Below are positions 43,260-54,887 of a stretch of 64,000 nt of DNA, one piece after another (within the stretch, counting starts at the first letter, position 1; the number at the start of each line of letters is the position of its first letter). The notes under the pieces are model-generated. The model was given only the letters and a program-made list of their open reading frames with translations. It did not search any database and had not been told where the DNA came from. The position numbers were made by a program, and so were the translations under genes. The stretch is taken from positions 558,001 to 622,000 of the forward strand of contig NZ_JAKUKA010000001.1 of NCBI RefSeq assembly GCF_023156195.1. The letters run 5' to 3'. This DNA is from Chitinophaga sedimenti (GTDB lineage: Bacteria; Bacteroidota; Bacteroidia; Chitinophagales; Chitinophagaceae).

Positions 43260-45446
43260 ATGCCTATCAAAAAAACAAGGGCATCGTTGCCGATTCTCCA
43301 AACCAGAAGCTGCAGGAATTGAACCCCGATCGCGAAGACAGCACTGGTCAGCAAATGACGACTAATACCGGGGTAAAAGTAAACGACGACCAAAACTCGC
43401 TCAAAGCAGGAGATCGCGGTCCCACGTTAATGGAAGACTTTATTTTCCGCGAAAAGATGACGCATTTCGACCATGAGCGCATACCAGAGCGGGTTGTGCA
43501 CGCGCGCGGTTCTGCTGCTCATGGCACTTTCAAATTGTATGAACCGCTGGGTAAATATACCAAAGCGGCTTTTCTGAACGACACAACTATTGAAACGCCG
43601 GTGTTCGTGCGCTTCTCCACCGTAGCTGGCTCACGCGGCTCCACCGACCTGGCCCGCGATGTTCGCGGCTTTGCTGTTAAGTTTTATACGCAGGAAGGTA
43701 ATTTCGACCTGGTGGGGAATAATATGCCGGTATTTTTATCCAGGATGCGATTAAATTCCCCGATCTGATCCACGCCGTAAAACCGGAACCACATCACGAA
43801 ATGCCGCAGGCGGCTTCGGCGCATGATACGTTCTGGGATTTTATTTCACTCATGCCCGAATCGGCTCATATGATCATGTGGGTAATGAGCGATCGCGCCA
43901 TTCCGCGTAGTTACCGGATGATGGAGGGATTTGGTGTGCATACTTTCCGCCTGGTAAATGAACAGGGCAAGGCGTGCTTTGTAAAATTCCACTGGAAGCC
44001 GCTACAAGGCGTGCATAGTGTGGCCTGGGACGAAGCCCAGAAAATTTCCGGTAAAGATCCCGACTTCCATCGCCGCGACCTTTGGGAAGCAATCGAGAGT
44101 GGCAATTTCCCGCAGTGGGAACTGGGCGTGCAGATCGTTGCCGAGAAAGATGAAATGTCGTTCGATTTCGACCTGCTGGATCCCACCAAAATTATTCCTG
44201 AAGAACTGGTGCCCGTGCAACGCGTAGGAGTACTTACCCTGAATCGCAATCCGGATAACTTTTTCGCCGAAACCGAGCAGGTAGCGTTCCATGTGGGGCA
44301 TGTAGTACCGGGCATCGATTTCACGAATGATCCGCTGTTGCAGGGCCGGCTTTTTCGTACACAGACACGCAGCTGATACGCCTCGGCGGTCCCAACTTCC
44401 GGGAAATACCGATTAACCGGCCAGTGGTGCCCGTGCACAATAACCAGCGCGATGGCCACATGCGGCAAACGATAAACAAAGGGCGGACCAGTTATCATCC
44501 CAATTCGTTGGGTGGCGGTTGTCCATTCCAGGCTAAATGGGCCGAAGGTGGTTTTGCCTCTTACGCAGAGAAAATTGATGCCGGTAAGGTAAGGGAGCGC
44601 AGCCGCAGCTTTTTCGATCACTTCAGCCAGGCTACGCTCTTTTACAATAGCCAGTCTGATGCAGAAAAAGCGCATATCATTAAAGCCTTCAGTTTCGAAT
44701 TAGGTAAAGTAGAAACGGTGGCGGTGAGGGAGCGCATGCTGGGTATTCTTTCCCAGGTAGATAAAAGTCTGGCTGCGAAGGTGGCCTACAACCCGGGCAT
44801 GCAGGTGCCTAAAAAGCCGGAGCAGCCAATTAACCATAGCATCCCGGCAGACGGTAATCCGAAGAAATATCAACCTGTAAAAGGAGAAAGTGTTTTGCAG
44901 GTGTCGGCGGCGTTGAGTATGGCGGGCTCCCCCAATGGTGATGTCCGTACGCGGAAAGTGGCGATACTGGCTGCTGATGGAGTAGATGAAAGCGCATTGT
45001 CTGCCATAAAGAACGCGTTGACAAGCGCTGGGGCCGTACCCGAGGTGATCGCTCCGAGGCTGGGTGTTATACAAGGCGCGGGCGGCGCGGATGTTCCGGT
45101 GGATAAAAGTCTGCTCACCGTGGCTTCTGTACTGTACGATGCAGTGTATGTGCCCGGAGGGGAGGTGAGTGTGGCAACGATCGCAGCCGATGCCGATGCT
45201 GTACACTTCCTGAACGAAGCCTTCCGGCATTGTAAGGCAATTGCTTTTGATGCAGCGGCGCAACCTGTACTGGAAGCTACTTATTTTGCCAAAAAGGTAT
45301 TGACAAAACCGGATGCGGAAGGCGTGCAACAGGATATGGGCGTTGTATTGGATAAACAGCCTCAGAAGCTGGCGAAGCGTTTTATCGCAGCCATTGGTAT
45401 GCACCGCTTCTGGGAGCGTGAGGTCCAGGGCGATATTCCTGCTTAA
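43260..45446 (+). CDS. katE: Large-subunit monofunctional catalase with C-terminal amidotransferase-like domain (HPII type)
   Basis: Decomposes H2O2 in the cytoplasm. The catalytic His is in [14 protein letters not shown], the distal Asn in [12 protein letters not shown], and the heme-ligand Tyr in [10 protein letters not shown]. The C-terminal ~180 residues form the class I amidotransferase-like domain ([36 protein letters not shown]) typical of large catalases. Breaks lie at A7 43269-43275, T5 43733-43737 and T5 44351-44355; repaired length is about 729 aa, the size of HPII enzymes. It ends with a strong terminator. A second, unrelated catalase (KatG) lies 2.2 kb downstream on the other strand. 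Confidence 0.95.
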
Positions 45447-45465
45447 CCGCTGCGCTTGATATTGA

Positions 45466-45494
45466 AGCCCCCTGTATAATGCAGGGGGCTTTTT
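45466..45494 (+). terminator. Rho-independent terminator of katE
   Basis: AGCCCCCTG (45466-45474) pairs with CAGGGGGCT (45482-45490), then five T. Confidence 0.93.
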
Positions 45495-45507
45495 ATATGT
45501 CTGGTAT

Positions 45508-45620
45508 AACTGCATATGTCAAAAGTAGCGTAAACGCCCTGTACGGAAATCCGCCGATTGGTGGCAACGGGTCTTCCGGGTGGTGGCCACGGTCTTTCCA
45601 GGTGGTGAACTGCAAATGTC
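45508..45620. repeat. 22-bp tandem repeat bracketed by 13-bp direct repeats
   Basis: Copies at 45559-45580 and 45581-45602 share TGGTGGC(A/C)ACGG and TCTT(T)CC, and a third copy begins at 45603. AACTGCATATGTC (45508-45520) and AACTGCAAATGTC (45608-45620) flank it exactly 100 bp apart, 12 of 13 matching. The stretch 45495-45833 holds no gene: only these repeats and the palindromic element that follows. Confidence 0.7.
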
Positions 45621-45637
45621 CTTTTTCGATCATAACA

Positions 45638-45750
45638 CGATCCTAAGAGGATCCTAACTGAATTGTAACTAACTGTAACTAACTTTCGCCATTTTACTGG
45701 GGTTTCAGTATGGTTTTAGTTACCATCCTCTTAGGATCCTCTTACGATAG
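45638..45750. repeat. Intergenic palindromic element, copy 1 (GGATCC arms)
   Basis: The left arm ATCCTAAGAGGATCCTAACT (from 45640) and the right arm (45718-45739) are inverted, matching in ATCCTAAGAGGAT and TAACT. The 60-odd-nt loop holds two tandem GTAACTAACT units (45665-45684) and GGGTTTCAG (45700-45708). A similar structure lies at 56782-56872. Confidence 0.65.
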
Positions 45751-45833
45751 CATAGCGGGCGGCCAAATATTTCGCTGAAAAAGTCCCTGAAATTTGCAAC
45801 TTTTGCCCCCGCAAAGCGAAACACCTCAACCAA

Positions 45834-47096
45834 ATGGACTTTTTCATCATCGATTTCGACAGCACCTTTACACAGGTGGAGGCCCTCGACGAGCTGGCCC
45901 GTATTTCCCTGAAAGACAATCCCGACCGGGAAGCGGTTTATCAGCAGATCGAAGACCTGACCAACCTGGCCATGGAAGGCAACCTGTCGTTTTCCGAAAG
46001 CACGGAACGCCGCGTACAACTGCTGCAGGCGAACCGCTCGCACCTCGACGAGCTTGTGCGGCACCTGAAAGGAAAGGTATCGCCCTCGTTTGCCCGCAAT
46101 ACCGTGTTTTTCGAAGAACACCAGGATGGTGTCCTGATCGTATCCGGTGGGTTTAAGGAGTTCATTACACCGGTGGTAACCGCTTATCACATCAAACCGG
46201 AAAACATTTACGCCAATACGTTTACGTTCGACGAGGCCGGTAATATTACGGGCTACGACCGCAACAACCCACTCTCCAAAGAAGGGGGAAAGTAACGCTG
46301 CTGAAGGAACTGGCGCTCGAAGGCGATATTTATGGTATTGGCGACGGCTATTCCGATTACCAGCTGAAGGAATCCGGACTGGTAAAAAAATTCTTCGCAT
46401 TTACAGAGAACATTGCCCGTAAAAAGTGATCGAAAAAGCCGATCACGTAACGCCGAGCCTCGACGAATTCCTGTACATCAACAACCTTCCCCGTGCCATG
46501 TCGTACCCGAAAACCGTATCCGCTGCCTCATCGTGGGCAACGTTGATGCGAATGTGGTAGCGGCATTTCAGAAAGAAGGGTACCAGGTCGATATCAGAAC
46601 CCAAATTGAGGCTGCCGGCCTGCGTGAAGCAGGTATGCTGGTATGCCAGTCCGCACATCAACCCACGCCGGAAATGCTGGCACAGGCGCCGAAACTAAAA
46701 ACGATCGGCATCATCGACGGCAACGGCAGCAATGCGCTGGCCAATGACGCGTGTGCAAAAGGTGTGGTGCTCTTCAACGGCGCAGCTGCCGTGGAGGCCA
46801 TTATCGCGTTTATGAACGAAGGCAGTACGCAGCATAGCGCTAACTTCCCCGGTTTTCAGCCGCCGCGCACCGCAAACGCGCACCGCCTGGTACACATCCA
46901 TCACAACGTTCCCGGCGCCATGGTGAATATCGAAGGCGTGTTCGCGAAACATCAGCTCAATATCGTAGCGCAGTTCATGGTGAGCAATCAACAGGTGGGC
47001 TACGTGATCACCGATATCGATAAAGGTTACGGACCCGCATTCCTGAAGGATCTACGCGCACTGCCCGAAACGATCCGGCTGCGGCTGATTTACTAG
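45834..47096 (+). CDS. Phosphoserine phosphatase (HAD) fused to a PGDH remnant and ACT domain
   Basis: Residues 1-~205 are a SerB-type HAD: FFIIDFDSTFTQVEALDELARISL, LIVSGGFKEFITPV, IYGIGDGYSDYQLKESG. In Bacteroidota this domain is commonly fused to a complete 3-phosphoglycerate dehydrogenase. Here the linker (EFLYINNLPRAMSYPKNRIRCLIVG) and part of the PGDH outer domain are kept. The sequence then passes from GVVLFNGAAAVEA straight to IIAFMNEGSTQHSANFPG and the C-terminal ACT domain (HRLVHIHHNVPGAMVNIEGVF, VGYVITDIDKGY), with no NAD-binding domain. Breaks at 46289-46291, 46421-46425 and 46510-46513, all A runs, give about 421 aa. It should make serine from phosphoserine, perhaps serine-regulated. 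Confidence 0.87.
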
Positions 47097-47173
47097 TGAC
47101 TGCAACATGCCGGCAGTACCGGGGCGTATCTTGTATGGGACATTTTGATTTTTAATCCTTCAATTGTTCCCGT

Positions 47174-47590
47174 ATGAAAAACGTATTGCTCCTGGCCTGC
47201 CTGCTGCTGGCCGCTTTCCAGTCAGATGCCCGGTCCGTTGCACCGCTGCAACCTTTACAGGTCACTTCCGCGAATGGTGTTACCAATACTGTGTACGTGC
47301 GGCTGGTGTGGGAAAATGAATACACGCTCGGTAATGGCCGTTATGGCGATGTGGTGCTCTATTTTTATGAAGATGCACTCGGCGAAATTCCCACTGCATT
47401 GACGGGACTGACCATCAACCTGCGCGTGTCGTGGTACGATGGGTCTAATGCCTATATCAACGATTACTCCATCACGGGCAGCAGTTATTCCACGACCGTG
47501 GCTACGAATGTGGAACACGATTATTACGACGATAATTACTTTCGCTACAGGGATTATTATTTGCTTGCCGGCGACGGATACGCCTGGTAA
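47174..47590 (+). CDS. Small secreted protein of unknown function
   Basis: 138 aa. Signal peptide MKNVLLLACLLLAAFQSDARS. The mature part is rich in Tyr, Asp and Asn (NEYTLGNGRYGDVVLYFYEDALG, NVEHDYYDDNYFRYRDYYLLAGDGYAW) and reads as a small beta-sandwich. I do not recognise the family. The frame is intact; it is a single gene with a hairpin 52 bp after the stop. Confidence 0.72.
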   Translation: MKNVLLLACLLLAAFQSDARSVAPLQPLQVTSANGVTNTVYVRLVWENEYTLGNGRYGDVVLYFYEDALGEIPTALTGLTINLRVSWYDGSNAYINDYSITGSSYSTTVATNVEHDYYDDNYFRYRDYYLLAGDGYAW

Positions 47591-47641
47591 CAACAGCTTG
47601 TTATAAATCGTACAGGCTACGTTATAAAACCTGCCACGCAT

Positions 47642-47673
47642 AAAAAAGCCCCCGGTTTACACCGGAGGCTTTT
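47642..47673. terminator. Bidirectional terminator
   Basis: AAAAAAGCCCCCGG and CCGGAGGCTTTT arms flank a short loop between the convergent small secreted gene and katG. Confidence 0.85.
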
Positions 47674-47692
47674 GCCTTTTTATGTTGATGTA

Positions 47693-49958
<2,266 letters not shown>

Positions 49959-50128
49959 TTATCAGTTTGTGGTGTTAAATGAACAATTGCCTTACGCTCG
50001 TTGTTCGTCGTTGTGGGTATAAAAGTAAGTTATAGTATTCATCATGGCCATCAATTTACTCTATATTTAAATAGCCTCCTCTTATATCACCTTCCGGCAG
50101 AGATGTTTGATGAATATACTAATAAAAA

Positions 50129-50164
50129 AAAAGAGGATGCCTCAGCTGAGACATCCTCTTTTGT
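50129..50164 (-). terminator. Strong hairpin after the minus-strand lipoprotein
   Basis: AAAAGAGGATG and CATCCTCTTTT arms with an inner CTCAGCTGAG stem, and T-rich sequence beyond on the minus strand. The region 49956-50128 upstream of katG holds no gene. Confidence 0.9.
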
Positions 50165-50180
50165 CTTTTAATGGTGTACG

Positions 50181-50558
50181 TTATCTCGTACAATCTGCCG
50201 ACCAGCTTTTGCCATCGCGCGTAAACGCGATCTGCAATTTATCCTTGTTGATCGTAATCACGCCTGTTCCGCTGGAACCGATATTCACCATGGTGTTGTC
50301 ATCGCTGTTCTGGAACTCTACACCTGTTAAATCAGGAATACCATCCGCGAAGCGGAAGTTGTAGTTTCTGCCAACTTTGGTAACGAACACGCTGCCATTG
50401 TCCTGGCTGATGTTTTTGTCTGCATCTGTGTAACCGGTTTTGCCACGGAAGGTGCCGGCGAAGATGTCGGTGTCAGCTGGGTCTTTGTCTTTGCTGCAGG
50501 AGGAAAAGATAAATACTGTCAAAAGTAATGCGCCAATAACGCTCAGAATGGATTTCAT
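50181..50558 (-). CDS. Small lipoprotein of unknown function
   Basis: 125 aa. The signal MKSILSVIGALLLTVFIFSSC ends in a lipobox. The mature part (SKDKDPADTDIFAGTFRGKTGYTDADKNISQDNGSVFVTKVG..., ending SWSADCTR) looks like a small lipocalin-type or META-like beta sheet protein, as found in many Bacteroidota lipoproteins. Function unknown. The frame is intact; it is a single gene with its own terminator. Confidence 0.78.
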   Translation of the reverse strand: MKSILSVIGALLLTVFIFSSCSKDKDPADTDIFAGTFRGKTGYTDADKNISQDNGSVFVTKVGRNYNFRFADGIPDLTGVEFQNSDDNTMVNIGSSGTGVITINKDKLQIAFTRDGKSWSADCTR

Positions 50559-50790
50559 AAAACTTCAGTTTGGTGTGTGAACGATTAATTAGTATTTGCA
50601 CAGTAAAATGCAAACAGCGTACCTGTTTCTTAACATTACGTTGTAACAGGCTGATAAATAGGCGGGTAGGGGACTCATGAAAGGAGGTGTACCGGTGTGT
50701 TTATTTAGACACAATCTGTGGCAGGCAGGGTTAAACGCCACAGGCTGCCACGTGTTGTGGAAGCCCGGGCAACATGTTAAAACAGCGGTG

Positions 50791-50889
50791 TTAATCCCAC
50801 AGTGTACCGTCGAGCCCCAGGATAGTGCCGATCCAGAGCGCGAACAGGAAACCGATAAGCCCAACAAGTAACATCATTACTTTTTCCAT
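50791..50889 (-). CDS. 32-aa single-pass membrane miniprotein
   Basis: MEKVMMLLVGLIGFLFALWIGTILGLDGTLWD with one strong membrane helix. Its ATG (50889) lies inside the last codons of the upstream gene, overlapping it by 13 bp in another frame, which suggests translational coupling. There is no match I recognise. The hydrophobic pattern, the overlap and the clean stop support a real gene, but it is short. Confidence 0.5.
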   Translation of the reverse strand: MEKVMMLLVGLIGFLFALWIGTILGLDGTLWD

Positions 50890-51128
50890 CCGCCTTCGTG
50901 GCCAAAACGACTCATCAAATAAAAGAACGCACCGCCGGCTGCACCGGCCAATGGCGTAATAATGAGCGGACGTATCCGCCAGTTGGAGCCCCAGTTGGGA
51001 TCCGGGTTGTTCACTTTAAAGATGAACAGGCTTATCAGCACGAGCGCAATGCCCAGGCCGGCCAGCATCATTTTGATCAGTCCGCCGCTGTGGACAGGCG
51101 GCAACGTCAAACCGTTTCTCTTTGTCAT
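50877..51128 (-). CDS. Small two-helix membrane protein of unknown function
   Basis: 83 aa. Two membrane helices (MMLAGLGIALVLISLFIF, PLIITPLAGAAGGAFFYLM) joined by a loop KVNNPDPNWGSNWRIRP. It has a clear promoter and a palindrome upstream (51154-51187) and is coupled to the miniprotein at 50791-50889. I do not recognise the family. Confidence 0.68.
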   Translation of the reverse strand: MTKRNGLTLPPVHSGGLIKMMLAGLGIALVLISLFIFKVNNPDPNWGSNWRIRPLIITPLAGAAGGAFFYLMSRFGHEGGWKK

Positions 51129-51153
51129 ATTATATCATTTTAGGAAACTGATA

Positions 51154-51187
51154 CAAATATAATGGAAAGCACTTTGTATTACAAAGT
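51154..51187 (-). promoter_or_regulatory. Promoter and perfect palindrome before the small membrane gene pair
   Basis: On the minus strand: -33 TTTG (complement of 51182-51185), 20 nt, -7 TATATTTG (complement of 51154-51161), 26 bp before the ATG. ACTTTGTATTACAAAGT (51171-51187) is a perfect 17-bp palindrome covering the -33 box, so it is a probable operator. Confidence 0.72.
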
Positions 51188-51278
51188 ATATAGGCTTTTT
51201 TATTTCCTTTGGCTTTTATTTTGATGAATAAAGGGCGGCACCGGTGCAATGGCGCTCATCTGTAAAAACCATCATCTT

Positions 51279-52094
51279 ATGAAGAAACTACTATTGTTGC
51301 TGTGCTGCCTTACCGCAGCTACGGCCGCGTACCCGCAGGCTCCCTGGTTCGTGCAGCGTTTTAAGGTTACCGGCGGCTACTTCCTTGCGCTTAACACGAC
51401 CGATGTAAAAGTGACCAATAACGAACTGCTCGGTACCAAGGTGAACCTTGAAGATGATCTTGGGTTTAGCAACCAGGTCCACACCTTTTTAGCTAATGCG
51501 CAATGGCGCGCTACCAGCCGCGCACGATTCGATTTCAGTTATTACCGCCTGCACCGCAGCGCCACCCACCAGCTGGATCGCACCATTCAGTTCGGCGAAA
51601 ATACTTACCAGGTAAACGGGCAGACCGACGCCTATTTTAATGCGGACATTTTCCGCGGTTCCTTTGGTTATGCTATTTTCCAGGGCAGCAGGTACGAAGC
51701 AGGACTCATGATCGGCGCGCATGTAGTGAAAACAAATATGGGCATTGCGCTGACCGGCGCCGGCGACGGACTCGATATAAAGGACGATTATGATGTAACA
51801 GCGCCTATGCCCGATGCAGGCATCTGGGGCGGTTTTGCGTTCGCACCGCGATGGGCGCTGAATGCGGAGGCATCATACATGGCATTAAAAGTAGATGACA
51901 TCAATGGCAATATTTTCTCCGGGTCTGTACAGGTAAACTACCAGGTCATTCCGAGCCTTAGTGCGGCGGTGGGGTATAACATGCTTCATTTAGATGTGGA
52001 TGGGAAGCGTAATGGTTTGTTGGGCGATGTGGCCTGGAAGTATAACGGGCCGTCGGTATCCGTGTCTTATAGTTTTGGGAAGAAACGCTGGTAA
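51279..52094 (+). CDS. Outer-membrane beta-barrel protein
   Basis: 271 aa from the ATG at 51279. Signal peptide MKKLLLLLCCLTAATAAYPQA. Strand-rich mature part (FKVTGGYFLALNTTDVKV, ATSRARFDFSYYRLHRSATH, GSFGYAIFQGSRYEAGLMIGAHV, FSGSVQVNYQVIPSLSAAVGYNML, YNGPSVSVSYSFGKKRW) with an aromatic C-terminal strand, typical of 8-12-stranded barrels. The partner and ligand are unknown. It is divergent from the small membrane gene pair. Confidence 0.8.
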   Translation: MKKLLLLLCCLTAATAAYPQAPWFVQRFKVTGGYFLALNTTDVKVTNNELLGTKVNLEDDLGFSNQVHTFLANAQWRATSRARFDFSYYRLHRSATHQLDRTIQFGENTYQVNGQTDAYFNADIFRGSFGYAIFQGSRYEAGLMIGAHVVKTNMGIALTGAGDGLDIKDDYDVTAPMPDAGIWGGFAFAPRWALNAEASYMALKVDDINGNIFSGSVQVNYQVIPSLSAAVGYNMLHLDVDGKRNGLLGDVAWKYNGPSVSVSYSFGKKRW

Positions 52095-52100
52095 ATATAA

Positions 52101-52121
52101 AGCCGCGCATTCCGCGCGGCT
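52101..52121. terminator. Bidirectional stem-loop
   Basis: AGCCGCGC (52101-52108), 5-nt loop, GCGCGGCT (52114-52121), between the convergent barrel and UbiD genes. Confidence 0.75.
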
Positions 52122-52130
52122 GTTATCAAT

Positions 52131-53959
52131 TTAAATAATTCCATGTAACACTCCACCTTGTTTCCCCAGCTCGTCCACGCGTTTCTCTACCGTGGGATCA
52201 TTGATCAGCGGGGGGCGTGGTGCGGTTTAATCCGCGCATCGATAATGATCGGACCATTACAACCCCAATGTTTATGCCAGGTAAAACTGTTAATGCCATG
52301 CATATCGTGCGATGGATTGCTGCGTGTAAATGTTACCCACACAAAGTTATTGATGCTCGCGGCCGTAAATCCGGCATCATCACACAATACCATCAGCGGT
52401 AAACCTTCCAGGTTAGCGTCTTTCAGGTAATCATTTAATATACTGATCTCTGCTTCGGCCTGTTTGTTGTAGGCTGGTGCTGCTACCGCGAGCACACCAG
52501 GCATCACCATCTTGTAATTGGTAAATGGCCGTGGCAGGCTGAAATTCGCCGGCACTTCGCGCCACAGCTCGCGGCGTTTGTCGCCCGCGGCGGCAATGGC
52601 TACTTTACTGCCTGCATTCAGGTCACTGCCCGTGTAATCCAGCGTATCAATAGTAGTATTCGTATAGAAGTGCAAATCGCGGGTAGGATCTATGCGCTCT
52701 AATATATGTATGATGAACTTTTCTATGTCGTGCGTGTGCAGGTTGGGATTGTCTTCCTGCGCACAGATAAACAGGTATTTGGCAAGACTCAGCTGGTTGC
52801 TGCCCGGGATGTGGTTCGCGATCGTGAGGATCTCCTGCGGTTTACGTTCTTTCAAATAGGGGTATACCGCTCGCTGCCAATGGCAAACAGTAAGGGATGC
52901 ACGCCGGCGGCATCTACCGCATGTATTTCCTTTACACCCGGAATTTCCTGCGGTATCGCATTGCCGGTAATCTCGTGGATCAGTGCGCCAAAGCTGGTGT
53001 CTTCCTGCGGCGGCTGCCCACCACCGTAAACGACCATATCGGGTTTTTCCGGTGGTATACGCGGCTTACTTTCATCACAGGAAAAGGATGGGTAAGACTG
53101 TAATACCCGAGGTGATCGCCAAACGGGCCTTCCGGTTTATTCTCGTGCGGCATCACGGTGCCGGTAATCACAAAGTCTGCATCTGCTGAAATGCAGTATC
53201 CCTCTTCGTCATAAAAGTAACGGAAGCGGCGGTTGCCCAGCGCGCCGGCGAATGTCATCTCCGACAAACCTTCCGGTAGTGGCATCACAGCGGATAAAGG
53301 ATGGGAGGGTGGTCCGCCTACAAATATGCTTACTTTCAGGGGCTGGCCTTTAGCATTCGCTTTGGTTTGGTGAATGCCGATGCCGCGGTGCAGCTGGTAA
53401 TGCAGTCCTACTTCTTTATTTTGAACATATTCATTACCGCCCAACTGGATGCGGTACATGCCCAGGTTGGCGTTCATGATGCCGGCTTTATCCGGATCTT
53501 CCGTATACACCTGCGGCATGGTCACAAAGGGCCCGCCGTCCATGGGCCAGTTCACGATCTGCGGCAATTCGCTGATCTGTGTGCGGCCGAAATTGATCGG
53601 GGCGCGGCTGCCTGTTTTCATCGGCAGCGCGGATAAAGCGGTGGCGGCCACGTTCAGGTAGCGGAAGGGATGCTTCACGGCCTTTACAGGATCGCCTTTA
53701 ATATCTACCAGTGTTTTAATTTTCTCCAGCGTATCGCGGAACATGAACTTCGACCGGCCGAGGGTGCCAAACAGGTTGGACACTGCCGGGAACTTACTGC
53801 CCTTCACATTTTCGAACAACAGCGCCGGGCCCCGGTGTTCGTACACACGCAGGTGAATGGCCGCCATTTCCAGGTACGGGTCTACTTCCTGTTTAATCCG
53901 GATTAAATGCCCATGCTGTTCCGGTCGTTGATGCAGTCTTGTAAACTTTTATAGCCCAT
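52131..53959 (-). CDS. UbiD-family decarboxylase
   Basis: MGYKSLQDCINDRNSMGHLIRIKQEVDPYLEMAAIHLRVYEHRGPALLFENVKGSKFPAVSNLFGT is the classic UbiD opening. The middle has MPQVYTEDPDKAGIMNANLGMYRIQL and GPFGDHLGYYS, and the end DDAGFTAASINNFVWVTFTRSNPSHD. UbiD enzymes use prenylated FMN to decarboxylate aromatic or alpha,beta-unsaturated acids, including the menaquinone and ubiquinone precursors. Four one-base losses (near 53942, 53020, 52862 and at C6 52205) give about 610 aa, the usual size in Bacteroidota. No UbiX prenyltransferase is in the window. Confidence 0.9.
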
Positions 53960-53994
53960 CGGCCAAAATTAATCAAGTTTCTGCAAAATAGTCC

Positions 53995-54027
53995 TTGACT
54001 CTAACCTTAGGTCATACCCTATATTTG
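53995..54027 (+). promoter_or_regulatory. MerR-type promoter with dyad in a long spacer
   Basis: TTGACT (53995-54000) and TATATTTG (54020-54027) are 19 nt apart, with the dyad CTAACCTTAG (54001-54010) in the spacer and TGAC...GTCA around it. A 19-bp spacer with a central dyad is the hallmark of MerR-regulated promoters; the MerR gene starts 27 bp downstream. Confidence 0.65.
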
Positions 54028-54053
54028 CTCCCGAACAGGTATAAATCCAAACG

Positions 54054-54821
54054 ATGGACAATTATTCCGTAAAAAAGCTGGCTCAATTGGCGGGTGTAAG
54101 TGTGCGCACGCTGCACCTGTACGATAAAATGGGACTGCTCAAACCTTCTGTCCGTACCGAGGCCAGGTACCGGCTGTATGGCGAAAAGGAACTGTTGCGG
54201 CTGCAGCAGATCCTGTTTTACCGTGAACTGGATTTCCCGCTGAAGGAAATTGCAGACATCCTGGACAACCCGGCGTTTGACATGGTGCAGGCGCTGGAAG
54301 GTCATCGCAGGGCGCTGTTGGCCCGGAAGGAGCGGATAGACACATTGGTTGGTACCATTGACAACACATTGGTAACACTTAAAAACAACCGTATGTTACA
54401 GGTAGAAGATTTGTACGAAGGCATTCCCCGCGATAAGATGGATGCCTGGCGAAAAGAGGCCATGGTCAGGTGGGGAGAGTCCACGATCCTGGCCGTGGAA
54501 GACACATTGCGCAGCATCACGAAAGAAGAAATGGCCGCGCTGAAACAAGAGCTGGAAGAACTTAATACACAGCTCTCCGCATTAATGCACGCCGATCCCG
54601 CTTCGCACGAAGTACAGCAGCTGATCGACCGCCGTTACGTGATCGTGATGCGGTTTACGGGCGGCAAAGTGGGGATGGATCGACTGGAGTACTTCCGCAA
54701 ACTTGGCGAACTGTACGTGGCAGACAACCGTTACACCCCGGTGAACGGCCTGCCCAGCATGGAGCTGGCGCTGTTCATACAGGCGGCCACCAAACATTAT
54801 GTGGCACAACAGTCACGGTAA
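54054..54821 (+). CDS. MerR-family transcriptional regulator with TipAS-like domain
   Basis: 255 aa. N-terminal MerR wHTH (YSVKKLAQLAGVSVRTLHLYDKMGLLKPSVRTEARYRLYGEKELLRLQQILFYRELDFPLKEIADIL), a coiled dimerisation helix, and a C-terminal all-helical domain (WGESTILAVEDTLRSITKEEMAALKQELEELNTQLSALM) like the TipAS antibiotic-sensing domain. It probably activates its own promoter when a drug-like ligand binds. No efflux or resistance gene is adjacent; UbiD is divergent. The frame is intact. Confidence 0.9.
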   Translation: MDNYSVKKLAQLAGVSVRTLHLYDKMGLLKPSVRTEARYRLYGEKELLRLQQILFYRELDFPLKEIADILDNPAFDMVQALEGHRRALLARKERIDTLVGTIDNTLVTLKNNRMLQVEDLYEGIPRDKMDAWRKEAMVRWGESTILAVEDTLRSITKEEMAALKQELEELNTQLSALMHADPASHEVQQLIDRRYVIVMRFTGGKVGMDRLEYFRKLGELYVADNRYTPVNGLPSMELALFIQAATKHYVAQQSR

Positions 54822-54857
54822 TTTTACAGGTGCGTAGCAGTCAAATAATCTCCCGGA

Positions 54858-54887
54858 AGAGGCGGCCTGGTTTACACCACCGCCTCT
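54858..54887. terminator. Terminator between convergent MerR and GlxA genes
   Basis: AGAGGCGG (54858-54865) pairs with CCGCCTCT (54880-54887), followed by TTG. The right arm lies inside the last codons of the minus-strand gene. Confidence 0.7.

Noticed and set aside
43260..45446. Programmed ribosomal frameshifting at A and T runs, e.g. in katE
   Set aside because: The same kind of break occurs in dozens of unrelated genes and several times per gene, with no stimulatory structure seen.
45559..45607. CRISPR-like repeats
   Set aside because: The units are directly abutting with no spacers and only about two copies.
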